Part shown: positions 33,726 to 46,078 of the stretch, piece after piece
How the letters are laid out: each line of letters begins with the position of its first letter
Numbering within the stretch: the first letter of the stretch is position 1
NCBI GenBank assembly: GCA_958299035.1
Contig: CATQJL010000112.1
Location: 68,975,117-69,039,116 of the forward strand
Reading direction: 5' to 3'
Length of the DNA stretch: 64,000 bases
Origin: Cylicocyclus nassatus
Lineage: Eukaryota > Nematoda > Chromadorea > Rhabditida > Strongylidae
Translations under genes and position numbers: made by a program
The notes under the pieces: model-generated
What the model was told of the DNA's origin: nothing
Database searches by the model: none
The model's input: only the letters and a program-made list of their open reading frames with translations

Positions 33726-36700
33726 CCCAGTAAGAAGTATCCATCAATCCCTGTCCCTGTTTCGGACACCCACGATCTCATTGGTTGACGTCAGTGGCTG
33801 CGTCCTCGAGTTCGGAGGGCGAAAATCGTATCCACTGATTTCTCAGCTGGTCCATCCATTCCACGAACACATCTACCCATCTCGTTGGAGGTCTTCCTCG
33901 GGGAGGTTTTGCTTCGCAAGGAATCCACTGCGATGTTCTTAGTGTCCATCTATCGTCTGCTCTTCTCATAATATGCCTAGCCCATCGATGTTTCGTTTCC
34001 ACAACGTATTCCGCTGGATTGTAAAGACGAGACATTCTTCTCATATCCGTGCTGCGAAGTCCGACTAGATGTTGCTTGTGTTGGGTCATCTTCAGAAGAC
34101 TGCGCTCGAGCGCTCTGTGGGTGGTCCTTGAAGCTTTCGACGTGGCTACGGTGTCGGCCCAAGTCTTAGCTGCGTAGCAGAGCGCTGGGAGAACGGTTGA
34201 GTCGAGCAGGTGGGCACGAAGCTCCGGGTCCGTCAGTTGGTCGGTGGCTTCCTTCAGAGGCCCGAAGGCGGCCCAGGCTGCTCTTCTTCTCCTGTTAAGT
34301 TCTTCCCTCAAATTGTTCTCCATGTTCATCGGACGTCCGACATACACGTAAGAAGACGTCTCCATGATAGGGGTGTCTTCCAATTCCATTTCTGCATTTT
34401 CGCGAAAAGCGCTCTTTATGAACTGAGTTTTCTTCCGATTTATTCGCAGTCCGATCTTCTTCCCTACTTCGTTTAGGTCCTTCAGCATCGCCTCTGCTTC
34501 AGTGATCCTGCTCAAGAAAAGGACGATGTCATCCGCAAAACAAAGGTTGGATGGGAATCTCCCATCAACTCGTATGCCTCTCTCTTTCCCATCTAGGGAC
34601 TTCGTCACCCGCTGCAAGGCCGCGGTGAACAGCTTCCGCGAAATAGTGTCGCTTTGTCGACACCCCCTTCCCAGTTGGATGGTCAGGGGAGACGGAATAG
34701 CTGCATCATCGTTGTACACTCCTTGTAGCAGTTGGCTAACGTCCTCACGTAAGCTGGATCCACCCCTTGATTGATCAACGCAGACAGGATGGCGTTGGTT
34801 TCAACGCTGTCAAAGGCTTTCTCGTAGTCGACAAAGGTTAGGACGAGAGGCAGTCGGTACTCCCGACAGACTTCTATGACCCTCGAAACCGTTTGGATTT
34901 GTCCACGCAGCTGATTCCTTTGCGAAATCCACGTGATTGCGGGGTTGAGCTTCATCCAGTGTCCTAGATACGCGAGCGAGGATAGTCTTTGTAAAAAGCT
35001 TGTACAGCACACTTATTAGACACATTGAAGAAGATTCTTCTGCTTACCCTTCTTGAAGAGAAAGATGGTTCTTGGCGTTTTCCACTGCTCGAATTGTCTA
35101 ATTCTGAAGGGAAGATGACAGGTGAGACGCGAGAATCTCGTGCAGACGTTATTTTCCGGGTCGCAGAAATTCGACGAAAAGATGGTCTGGTCCTGGAGTT
35201 GTGGACGTCTTCGTGGTCTGAATCGCAATACTCACTTCAGCAGGTAGAATTCGTGGTGGTACTTCTCTAGTGGAAATAACGGGCATCGGCACGGGTGTTG
35301 ATAAGCGGAAGAGGTTGGTATAGAAGTTCTTCGCTATAGATTCCATCTTGTATCGGGAAGAAGTAGGAGTCCCGCTTTGTTCAATGGTGCAGCCAATGGT
35401 AAGTGATATTTACAGAGGTCCCTTCGGCACTGCTTGATACTGCGTCTTCCTTCGGCTGCTTCCTGTATCTTGGCTTGCCTGTACTTCCCGAGATTCTCCT
35501 GCTAAGCTGTTCTGCATCTGCCGCTGGCTATGAGTCACTGGATGGATTCGAATTTTGCCTTAAAGATTTTCTTTCTTCGAGCAGTTCCTTGATGCATTAC
35601 AGAAGGCGGTCGGGTCGTACGTTGGGTCCTCCATGATGGGCCAGTCACAACTTGATATGAGCTCTTCCTGGCTGTTACGCTCATAAACGGCTTCCTTCCT
35701 TCTTGCGGCACAGTGACAGACTTTCTTTTCCAGCCTTCGGCTGAATCGCATTTTCGCTCGAAGGAGGCGATGATAAGAGCCGCTGCAGAAGGATGGAACT
35801 AAAGACATCAAGCTAGCTCCACTTTCGGCTGGTGGGAATGTGGTCGATCTCCGCGTGAGGCGTTCCATTCGGCGATTTCCATGTGCACCGGGTTCACCGG
35901 CGAGTTTTTTCTTAATGAGGATGGAATTTCCAGGAAAAGTCGTGCGGCGGAGAGAAGCCCAACGAAACGGTTGCATTTTTCATTCCAGAGTCCATATCCA
36001 AACTTCCCTATCTTATATTCCTTTTCTAGTGATATGCCAATATTCACGTTGAAGTCGCCCACAATAAACATGCAGAAGGACTTCTCGTTGCGGACGACCC
36101 CCTCCACATCTTCTTGAAAGCATCTAGTTTTGATTCATCAGCTGCTGGTCTGATGAATCAAAACTGCTGGTTCAATGCTGATGGTCTTCCGACGTGGAGG
36201 GTCATAGTCGTAGATGGCTCATCGAAGTGATAGGATGCGAATCTCATGCGAATCGACAAGATGGACGGTGGACAACAAAGCCAACGTCCCCAAAGTTTCG
36301 AGAACCTTTCACCATAAATTATGAGAGACCCATCATTCATCTGTTGCACATCCTTCTTCCTTGACTTCGTTTCCCGCAGAGCGTTGATGCTCTGCAGTGT
36401 CGAGAAGAGCGTGGAGGTCGGCGTTTGTGGAGACTGTCCTGGCGTTGTAGGTGCAGAGCATGAGGCAGTCTCCATGGCGTGTCGTCGGGCAGACGTGTCG
36501 TTTTTGTCCAATCCGAAATGCGCTCTGAGTACCCTGACATAGTTCTTGCTATCACCCGGGACCGTTGGATCCGATGTACACAGTTTCTTTCTATTCTTCT
36601 AACTGCCGACTAGACCTACTCTTGACTTCCACGGGACGATCGCTGACTTGAATGTGGAGCGGGGAGAACCGCCTAGCCACCAGAAAACTAGACAGTGGTG

Positions 36701-36866
36701 AATCTGGCATGGGGGCTCTTAGCTAAAGCATTCGACCGTACTCGGAAACGTTGAACTCCTTCACAGCTTGGGAGGCCCTACCAGATTATTCACTCGGCTG
36801 TGCATCACAGTTCGACACTTGTCACCCCACGATGAATGGGGCCGATCATTGTGGGAGGTCACATCT
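33726..36866 (-). mobile_element. RTE-type non-LTR retrotransposon relic, copy 2
   Basis: Minus strand, same insertion as copy 1 but better preserved. Pieces in order: endonuclease start with NALRETKSRKKDVQQMNDG (36158-36511), GDFNVNIG and CNRFVGLLSAARLF (35808-36107), MESIAKNFYTNLF (35149-35346), reverse transcriptase LPLVLTFVDYEKAFDSVETN (34683-35012), and a 313-codon frame (33778-34719) that keeps FADDIVLF, RINRKKTQ and the C-terminal RWARHIMRRADDRW and GRPPTRWVD. The endonuclease SDH motif is altered (SGSYHR) and the frame is broken in at least four places, so it is not autonomous. The 5' leader is about 36520-36866. Confidence 0.94.
36126..36165. repeat. 16 bp inverted duplication inside the RTE relic, copy 2 only
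   Basis: AGTTTTGATTCATCAG (36126-36141) and CTGATGAATCAAAACT (36150-36165) are perfect complements with an 8-base loop. Copy 1 (about 12346-12375) lacks the second arm. Confidence 0.85.
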
Positions 36867-37632
36867 TATAAAAAAATTCCTTGTGACTAATATATAGATT
36901 TTGTGAAAAGTTTACAGCTAACGACCAGTTTAATCTCAACAATAAGAATCAAAGGCCACAAGTGCAAGTCACATAAACTCATGTTCACATCCTGCAGAGG
37001 TGGGCATTTTACCGTTTTTTCTCCTTGTTGCTTTGTGAAATTTCTAAGCAGAAATCAGCAAAACGTTTGACAAATGGAAGGCTGTTCCGGTCGTCAACCG
37101 AAAGATGTGAGTGTGAAGCATCTATGTATCCGCAAAAGTTTGTCATTTGTGTTGCATAGAATTCTGCCTGGAAACAACAGTTTATAGCTCGTCCTCAAAA
37201 ATCCAGTAAATCGCAAAAGAATCTAAAGCTTTGGTAAGCCAATAAATATCAATTTCAATTAGTATGATTCTCAAAACTTTGAAGGCTTTTCAAGACACTT
37301 TTCGACTTGTAATCAGCAGTTGGAATATCCTGAAATTTAGAGCCTACTTGCTCCCTTCGTCTTGTAGAAGATTCAGGCAAATGAAAGAGTCATCAAAAGT
37401 CTCCTTTGATTTTTGAGTCTTACGAATGCAACGTACCTAGTATGGAAATCATTATACGTTATGGAATTCAGTGGCTATTGTTCACTACTATCTTGATAGA
37501 AACCCACTCAAGGCATCTTAACACTTAACACCCATATTTACAAATATCTCGGCGTGAACTCTTAAGTGTACAGTAGGTATATATCCAGGATCGGGCAAGA
37601 GGTGTGACACACAACGACTTGAGGTGACTCTT

Positions 37633-37652
37633 CCCCCCCCCCCCCCCCCCCC
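37633..37652 (+). repeat. Poly-C tract (20 C)
   Basis: Counterpart of the 15-C tract at 13838 in copy 1. Its exact length may be unreliable in the assembly. Confidence 0.9.
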
Positions 37653-37823
37653 GCTCCTTCGCATTATCGTTTGTCTAACTAGGCATGACATAAAGGCTCT
37701 ATCAAGCAATTTAGTAAATATGCGTACTTAATGTCAAATAACCATGTGGTCTTTTGGCGACTGTTGAGGGCTTTCGATATTGGGGCATTTGAGTTGAAGA
37801 TCATTATCAAACATGGTTAACTA

Positions 37824-38508
37824 TTAGGTCGTTCCGAAAGTTCTTGTGCACGATTTTCAAATTCATAACTTGTAATTTTTCCAACCGTTTGACTGCTTTT
37901 ACATTTGTATGAAAGAGTAATTCGTGCTCTTTATAATGACGTCTTAGCTGCTTGCTAATGATCATCTATTGCATAGATAGGAGCTGCTGAAGAGAATTAG
38001 TCAAAATTCGAATTTTCTGTGTAGGGGTCATAAAAATCGGAAACTTGCAAGAAAAATCGGAGCAGTCGTTATTGTAGGTTTTTTCACCAGCTCCTTCTAA
38101 GAGTGCAAAGCTTGCGTCGATTGAGCGTCTTTATGAAAAATTATGATTTTCCTGAAAAATGCCGAAATTGATCAAATTCGCCCTTTTGTATTGCTTGCTC
38201 GAAAATCATAACTTTTCATAGAGACGCTCGATCAGCGCAAACTTTGCACAGTTAGAAAGAGCTGGAGATAAAAACCTATGACACTAACTGCTCCGATTTT
38301 TGCTGCAAGTCTCTGACTTTTTATGACCCTACACAGAAAATCCTAATTTTAACTAGTTTTCTTCTATCCCTCCTACCTACGCAACAGACGATCATTAGCA
38401 AGCAGCTAAGAAGTTATGAAGAGTAGGATTTACTCTTTCATATAAAAAGATTTTTTTGAGGTTACGAATTCTTGAAAATCGTGCGCAAGAACTTTCGGGA
38501 CGACCTAA
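37824..38508. mobile_element. Mariner-ended MITE, 685 bp, copy 2 only
   Basis: Ends TTAGGTCGTTCCGAAAGTTC and GAACTTTCGGGACGACCTAA. The interior is palindromic, with CATAACTTTTCATAGAGACGCTCGAT inverse to ATTGAGCGTCTTTATGAAAAATTATG and TCTGTGTAGGGTCATAAAAA blocks in opposite orientation. TA precedes the left end; the right flank is TC, so the target duplication is imperfect. Confidence 0.75.
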
Positions 38509-38530
38509 TCTATCTCAAAAGTGGATTAGT

Positions 38531-39409
38531 TATAGTGTGGAACCCGGCCAAGTTCTCATAGATACCTCCGCGACGCGCACGCGGCGCGTGCTCGGCGGTG
38601 CCGCTCATTCCCCTCATGGGCAGCAAAGCATTTCTAGCTACATGAGATGGAAGTGAAGAGTGGAAACGTTTAACTGCAACATGAAAGAAGCCTCTATAGC
38701 GAATAAAGCGCGATTGCAGTTCCGATGGATGCGCGTGTAAGACCCTCGACCATGGAATGGTTAAGTATGTAGTAGCAGAGAAACGACAAGCTTACTTTCA
38801 CTGTTCGTTCAAAAGTTCACTGTATGTAGTTATGAATAAAGAAAAATGTAACATGGAACACATTTGCATTAACGGTTTGACTGGCCTGTCTCAAAAACAT
38901 TGACTTGGAAGCTTGTGTCCTTTACAAAAAAAAACTAATCCGAAACTAATCCTAATTTGTGAGTGGTAGCAACGATGAGTAGTGGCAATGAATTATAGCT
39001 GCGCTTCTTAATACGATGCCAGGACAATTGTCCACTTCCGAGCTGAAAAGAGCAATCCATAACCACGGTCGGAACATATGTAGCAAGTTGGTTTTGAATA
39101 TTGCCTAACGAATAGCAAAACTGAAGGTACAAAGAGTGCTAGAGAAGTAAGCAGTATTAAATCACTTTCAGATCCCAATCAGCGAGATAAAAAACGAAAA
39201 TCGTATGATACAAAAACACTTTGCCTTTTGATGCACATAAAAGTTCATAACCGGCTATTGTATTGGATCGCTTGAATCTAAAATAGAAAGATCAGAGAGG
39301 AAGACCATCAAACAAAAAGAAAAACAAGAATTCTTTCAACACAATGAAGGTATGCGCTGCGGGTGCGTCGCGGAGGTGCACATGGGAAGCTGGCCAGGTC
39401 TACACTATA
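38531..39409. mobile_element. Foldback element with TATAGTGTGGAACCCGGCCA end, copy 2 only
   Basis: TATAGTGTGG..CCGGCCAAG and TACCTCCGCGACGC on the left are mirrored by GCGTCGCGGAGGTGC and AGCTGGCCAGGTCTACACTATA on the right. With the neighbouring MITE it accounts for most of the 1.7 kb of copy 2 that is missing from copy 1. No gene is seen. Confidence 0.65.
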
Positions 39410-40886
39410 CCTCTTTTTGTAGTCAGTACAAAGCGCTACTTTCTATCTACTTATACCAGGAATTAAGCTTCATGTAGCATTTAAACTATAAAATTAGAAG
39501 CCAGCCAAAACCTCATTTGTCCATTTTTAGCTTACAGTGATTGTGTTTCCAGCAGCTATTGCTCAAACGAAAGAAAACAAGTTCAGCTCAAATCACTATC
39601 TCAAAACCTACGAAATTTTGGCTATTGAACTACAAAGCTGCCATACCTTCTTAAAGGTTGTGCCAGACTCCATTAACTTACCTCAAGAGCATTCAAAAAT
39701 TTGTGGCTTTATATCGCTGCCATTGCTAAAGCTTTCTCTATACATAGCGGAAATTTCGTTCAAATTGTTTCTCCTAGGAAGAAAATTGTAAATCTGCAGA
39801 AATATTGGGTTAAAGGTATGTTTCAGACTGCCGCACTGAAAGCAGCAGACTGCGCAGGCCGCACAGATCGCTGCATCCTTTCCTAAAGGTTTAAGGGATA
39901 GTTAGTTGTAGCCCACACAGTCTCTTAACAATATATGCCCCAAGAGACAAAACGAGCGAGACTAAAATAATTATACGCTGTGACAAAAGCAATCAGAGCA
40001 AATATGAGCTATTAAAGAAAAACAATCGCCGAAATTGGATTGAAAAGAATAAGTCAGAATCTCTAAACTTTTTAGGCCTAAATCACGGTGTTTTGACGTA
40101 TTCGCAAATGTTTTTTCTTTTACGAAAAGATGCGGCGATCTGCGCGGCCGTTGCGGTCAGTGCGGTCAGCTGCAGTCTGCTGCAGTCGCTGCGGTCCCTG
40201 GAACGGCAAGAACATGGAGCTCGAAATCCTGGGTGGACGGTGCCTTTAAGGTAACAAGCTAAGTCTGCGCTACTTGTGAATCGAGAGGGAAGGCGGTGAA
40301 TTGTGTATTCGATAGCCTAAACCCCTCAACTTTCACAAAAGTGTTCTGAGCGTGAGTGGCCTTCTTTAGTCTGAAATATTGAAAGCGAAAATGGGAAAAA
40401 AGAGATTTTGGCTTGCTCTTAGTTCCATAGTTTGGAGGGGGAAAAGGGTTCCTAATGTGAGCGAAAAAGTAGTAGTTATTTGTAGTAAGTGCAAAAAGAA
40501 GTAAATATTCAGCTTCGAAACAAAGTTGACATGTCTTAAAACCATCTCACTTGGGTGGCCAGCATTTAGAAACCTTAGTATTAGCTGGAACTTGGCCCAC
40601 AGGGGGTTATTTGACAAGCTAGCTTAAGAAATGACGCTCTCATGTTTTTAGGGCTCTTTCATCATGCTTATTATATGTATGCGATGGTGAGCCAAAACAT
40701 TAATGTGCTAGTATTAAGCATAATGCTTATCTAAAATTGTTAACGAATATCATGTTATCTTACCTCCGATATCAGTATCACTCGATAACGAACCCTCCCC
40801 ATCCCTGACCATTATTGCGAGTCCCCCGGTGTGGCATGCCACACCCACGCTTGACCTGATATCGTATTTGAAAGGATGAGCAAAAA

Positions 40887-41415
40887 ATGGAGAGAGATGG
40901 AGAAAATGTATCGAGACAGAATCTACTGATTATCCAGCAATCTGTCATTGAGGACAGTGTTCAGATACCGTTCTCGCTAACTTATGCAGAGGACGACTTG
41001 CATCGGCTTGCATACTTTTGCGAGGGGACGAGCAAATAGCATGCGAGCTAATGCAAGTCGTATGCTAATTCGGTAGGAATAGGGAAGTAAATATTCCAGT
41101 CCTTGGTGCACCAAAGTGCTACCTTGGAGCGGTGGTATAATTAGGAATAAGGCCTTATCAGATTCACTGCGATCTCGATGTGTCCAGAGCGTGAACGCTG
41201 CTTTTGAGCGGCATGCCGCTGCCATATTGAGGTACAAGCAAATTCTCAAATTAGCAAAAAGGCGAGGTCAGAGATTATTACAGAAACGTATTTTAGCTGA
41301 AGTCACTGCAGCAAATCCGCGGAATTTGGCTGAGATTAACGAGACTTGTGTCGATATAATAAAATTAGCACCAAACATCTACTATTTGGAATTATGTAGG
41401 TGTCTGAAAATTTGA
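40887..41415 (+). CDS. Unidentified gene, two coding blocks, copy 2
   Basis: Identical to 15410-15938 at an offset of 25477: block 1 at 40887-41039, block 2 at about 41100-41415. The same reading applies (helical, basic second block; cysteines near the end, LCRCLKI). The uncertainty about the donor between the blocks is the same. The lack of any difference between copies reflects the surrounding near-identical tract and is not separate evidence of selection. Confidence 0.45.
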
Positions 41416-42260
41416 TTCATCTAAAATAGAGGAAATGACACACGTAACTTACAAGTAATGGTATTTCACCCAGGTTGGACTTTTCCAATGAGATGTACTA
41501 TATATCATTGGAGAGGTTTTTAAGCTTCTTGAGCTCTGTTTTCAAAATCATATTCAATATCTTCTTGTCGTTTTGCTCAGCAAAATTGAGGCATTTTTCC
41601 GCTCCCAATTTGCATAACCAGGTACTATCTAATGAGTTTTCGCAGTGAACTCAAATTTCCTTCAAAGTTGCATCCATAAACGTCTGAGATATAATTATTG
41701 TTCATAAAAACGATGGAATTAGTTTTAAGCTGTTCTGCTACACTAGCACTGCAAAACCAGATTCAGCATTGAGGCACAATTCCTGTAACTCCGTTCAATA
41801 ATTCGATCAGATAGAAAAGCATATTACTAAGCTTTTCGAGACGGTTCTTGTGAAGTGCACATCCCTGTGTTTGGTTTTTTAACCACCCAGTTACACTGAA
41901 TTCATCAATATATGAAATAACTAGCTAACCCGGCTACCCTCAGCTGTCAAAATAATTCCGTAACAGCATGCTCATTTACCCCTGTGCCAACTCCCAGCCT
42001 CGTAGCTTAAACTCTACAAAACATCGATAAAATCGTTATCGATCGATGGGACTGTAGCTTACGACACTCGCAATGCTCCAAAGTGTATGTGTGCAAAGTT
42101 TGGTCAAACAAACATAATACGGACAGTTTTTCCTTGCGCATTTCATGCATGAATGTATCCGTCAAGTTTTCTTTAAATTCTTCCCCTTCCTTTCCCATCT
42201 CTCTAACCAGTCATCATTTCTGCGGATTGTATTGGATTTGTCCTGTGTAAATGCAACCAC

Positions 42261-43256
42261 ATCTTATATATAAAGCTGAATGTCTGTTTGTCTGTATGTC
42301 TGTCTGTATGTCTGTCTGTATGTCTGTGTGTACGTATGTTCCGAATAGAAAATTCCATTTCTGAACCGATCCGGACCAAACTTGGCACACATACACTTCG
42401 GGCCCCGGCGGGTGTCATAGGCTACTTTTCGTCGTCGATCGATATCGATTTTATCGATTTTTATCGATTTTTTTGCTGAGTGCACCTACGGGGCTGGGAG
42501 TTGGCATAGGGGGGTAATCGAGCATGGGGATTCCGAATACAATATTGGTTTTCAGGATTATCGATTACTTTTATCGATTTTATCGATTTTTTTATTATTG
42601 TATTGTAACCAATATTGTATTCGGAATCCCCATGCTCGATTACCTCCCTGTGCGAACTCCCAGCCCCGTAGCTCAAACTTTGCAAAAAAATCGATAAAAT
42701 CGATAAAAGTAATCGATAATCCTAAAAACCAATATTGTATTCGGAATCCCCATGCTCGATTACCCCCCTGTGCGAACTCCCAGCCCCGTAGCTCAAACTT
42801 TGCAAAAAAATCGATAAAATCGATAAAAGTAATCGATAATCCTGAAAACCAATATTGTGTCCGGAATCCCCATGCTCGATTACCCCCCTGTGCGAATTCC
42901 CAGCCCCGTAGCTCAAACTTTGCAAAAAAATCGATAAAATCGATAAAAGTAATCGATAATCCTAAAAACCAATATTGTATTCGGAATCCCCATGCTCGAT
43001 TACCCCCCTGTGCCAACTCCCAGCCCCGTAGGTGAACTCAGCAAAAAAATCGATAAAAATCGATAAAATCGATATCGATCGATGACGAAAAGTAGCCTAT
43101 GACACCCGCCGGGGCCCGTAGTGTATGTGTGCCAAGTTTGGTCCGGATCGGTTCAGAAATGGAATTTTCTATTCGGAACATACGTACACACAGACATACA
43201 GACAGACATACAGACAGACATACAGACAAACAGACATTCAGCTTTATATATAAGAT
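42261..43256. mobile_element. 996 bp palindromic element with ATCGAT tandem core
   Basis: The ends ATCTTATATATAAAGCTGAA and TTCAGCTTTATATATAAGAT are exact inverses. The next about 200 bases of each arm are also inverse and include a TGTCTGTCTGTATG microsatellite. The centre (about 42601-43030) holds 3.6 copies of an exact 120 bp unit rich in ATCGATAAAATCGATAAAAG. Because 120 is a multiple of three, both strands read open over it (42558-43016 and 42598-43035); these are not genes. It sits where copy 1 has an unrelated 2.1 kb block. Confidence 0.9.
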
Positions 43257-44572
43257 TTATCGTCTTGGTAATTTTGTTACCTCAAACCTTGTCTTTCCTT
43301 TGACTCTTAGAGTAAACAAGTCGCATTTTTGTTTTGCTAAATTGAAAAGCAAATAAAACACGCTTTATGTACATTAACTTGTGAAATAATGTAGCAGAAA
43401 CATCTGAAGAAACAACAAGAAAAACGACCTTGCTGCGCGGAGCTTTTATTAGATTTTTATCTTTATCTTTTGAATGCTTGCTTGCGGGCATTTTGAAAAG
43501 TTTGCTCTTTTTCTTGAGAGGAGGAGGGAGGAAGTTGAATTGCGGTGCATTCCCCCCTCCTCCTTCTACTTACAAAGCTGTTAGTAAGTTCCTTCCGTGT
43601 AGGCGCATCGCTATGTCTAATATAAATCTTTCATGAATCGAATCATGTGCCTAATTTTATAACGTCAAAAGTTGAAGTATTTATGAAACATATACTATAG
43701 GGTGTCCTAAAAGTTTTGAACGCAGCGTCCCGGCAGAAATTCGCTGCCGAATTCTCACCTTCTCGAAATCTTCGCCATGTAAAATTTATATCTAGGCTTT
43801 TTAGCGCATATAAGTGGCGAAAATGAGCTTTCTCGAAGCTTTCCATGTTCGCATTCGTGGAAATACGCCGGAAGCCTTTCACACCGCGCCTCCCTCATTC
43901 CGGCCCCGCCCAGTTACACGTATTTCTCACCGGATGAATACCTGGAAGGCTTCAAAAAAGCTTATTTTCGCCATTTTTATGCGCTATAAAGCTCAGATAC
44001 GGATTCCTCTGCGAGAAGTCTCCAAAAAGGTGAAAAACTGGAAAACGAAATTCTGCCGGAACACTGCCTGCAAGCCTGATGCTGCAACGCTGTAACTTTG
44101 TTAGTGTCATACATTTTCGAGTCAAATTTTTCAGCTGAGTTTGTCGTAAGTATATAAGCACTTCACAAATAATAATGCTGATTGATTGCATTATGCATTT
44201 CTAAATAATAGTTCAGGAAGCAAACAGTATTACGATTTTGAGCCTAAGCCAACTGAATAGTACCCATTGTTCAATCGTACAAAACTTCTTTGCCTGGAGA
44301 CCCTTCGTTGATCTCTGAGTTTCATATTATGTAGCTAGCTTCACATTTACAATACCGCTCATAATTCGTCAAAAAAGTCGCCGGAGTGCGGCGGAGTGTG
44401 GCGGAGTGCGGCGCACTTCACCACACTCCGCTGCACTCCGGCGCACTGCGCCACACTTCACCACACTCCGCCGCACTCCGGCGCACTGCGCCACACTTCA
44501 CCACACTCCGCCGCACTCCGGCGCACTCCGCCGCAGTCCGGCGACTTTTTTGACGAATTATGAGCGGTATTG

Positions 44573-46078
44573 TATGTAGAGCAGTCTGTTATGGAATTTT
44601 AGGAATTTTGCGATATTCAGGGAAATTTTGCACATTCTGTAAGCGGTATTGTACTCGACGTGCTAACAACATTTCTTATATTGTTTTGCTGCTGGTGGCA
44701 CATTGTAGGATAGAATATCTGCCAAATTACACGACCTTCGAATTTGAAAGACAATTCATGAGAAGGCGATTTTGTAACATCATAATCTGACGAACAATTC
44801 AAATAAAGATCTGTGCTAAGCATGGTCCGATAGAGGTGTTCACAAAGTTTTCAACTCACAAAAATTTGCAGACAATTTCCGCAACAGGTAGGGGAAAAGT
44901 GCAGGCGAAGTTGCGATCTTGGTTGGTCCAGCTACTTCTATCTCACTTTAGCTTTACTGTAAGACTCTCTAGTGCAAAATAAATAGGATTTTCGTAAAGA
45001 TCGGGACCAAAAACCACTATGAGTGAAGTTTACAGTCAATCCGAGAACTTCAATATTTTAACCAAATCTTACGCCGAGGCCAAGAGTGAGGAGCGAGAGG
45101 CCAAGAGCGCGCTATATCAGTGTGTATTGCTTCTAAGAAGCTGGAAAAAATATGGTGTGTATAGGTATAAGAGAGGTGTCTAACATGATTTTTGGGGGAA
45201 TTACGGAGCAACTTTGGGAGAGCCGATTTTACGGCCTGAGCATGCATGTTGGGGGGCTAATAACTCCGCGAATATTACAGCTACGGGGCTGGGGTTTGTT
45301 CTATTCGACAGATCTCTGAAAATATGATTTTTAGAGAGAAGGTCGTGGATTAACAAATTTCCATTAAAAGTGCCTAATTGACAGCCGAACTTGGGAAATC
45401 TGTCAATAAGGGCGATTTCGGCGCCTTATATCTCTAAGAGTTGCAGGGCTGGGGTAATCTCATGTGGCCATTGACATGTAGTTTTGGTAGCTCTATTTTT
45501 CTAGGGGTAGCTCGTGCTCACAGCTCCAGCGTAAGAGGCGCTATATAAAGGCGATAGTGCATATTTTGAATTTTATCTCCGCGGAGAGTAGGGATGACGA
45601 GCTGGGATAGCCATTCTTCAGTTTGTATTCGAGGGGGACACCACATATAATTCGGAGAAAATGTAGGGGCTCCGGCTGTGGGAGCCTATCTATAAACCTT
45701 CCCGGACTTAAAAAAAAACTTAGACACGCGATTTTTCCTCTTTCTTCCCCCCTTTCTCTCTCCCCCCTTATTTTTCCCCCTTTCTTTAATACCGCTTCGT
45801 GTACAGTTATCCCGCGGCCATCTGGACCTGGTTAGGGGCTGAAAACGGCTAAAAAAGGGGGTAAATCGGGCTAGAAAAACGCGATTTTCGCTTATTTTTT
45901 CTTAATTTTTCTTATTTTCTTCAATTTCGATCGTGACGTGGGGTATAAAGTGGGCGGAGCTTGCTTGGAAAAGTTTCAGCTGTATAAAAGCACTGGAAAT
46001 GAGCTTATTATGGAGTTTTTCGAATTTTTCGCTTAGTTTTTCAATAATTTTACCGATTTCCGAAATTTCGAAACCTCC
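44573..46078. other. DNA enclosed by the two MITEs, left part
   Basis: Only short frames (44560-44790 plus; 45050-45247 minus) without recognisable features. Phrases such as CTACGGGGCTGGGGTTTG and TGCAGGGCTGGGGTAATC recur loosely, resembling the CTACGGGGCTGGGAGTTGG of the ATCGAT foldback family, so this may be a distant relative. A polypyrimidine stretch lies at about 45727-45788. Confidence 0.4.

Noticed and set aside
33778..34719. 313-codon minus frame as a stand-alone gene
   Set aside because: It is the reverse transcriptase C-terminal part of the RTE relic, not a host gene.
42558..43035. 152- and 145-codon frames on opposite strands
   Set aside because: Generated by the 120 bp tandem unit inside the palindromic element; both strands are open for the same trivial reason.
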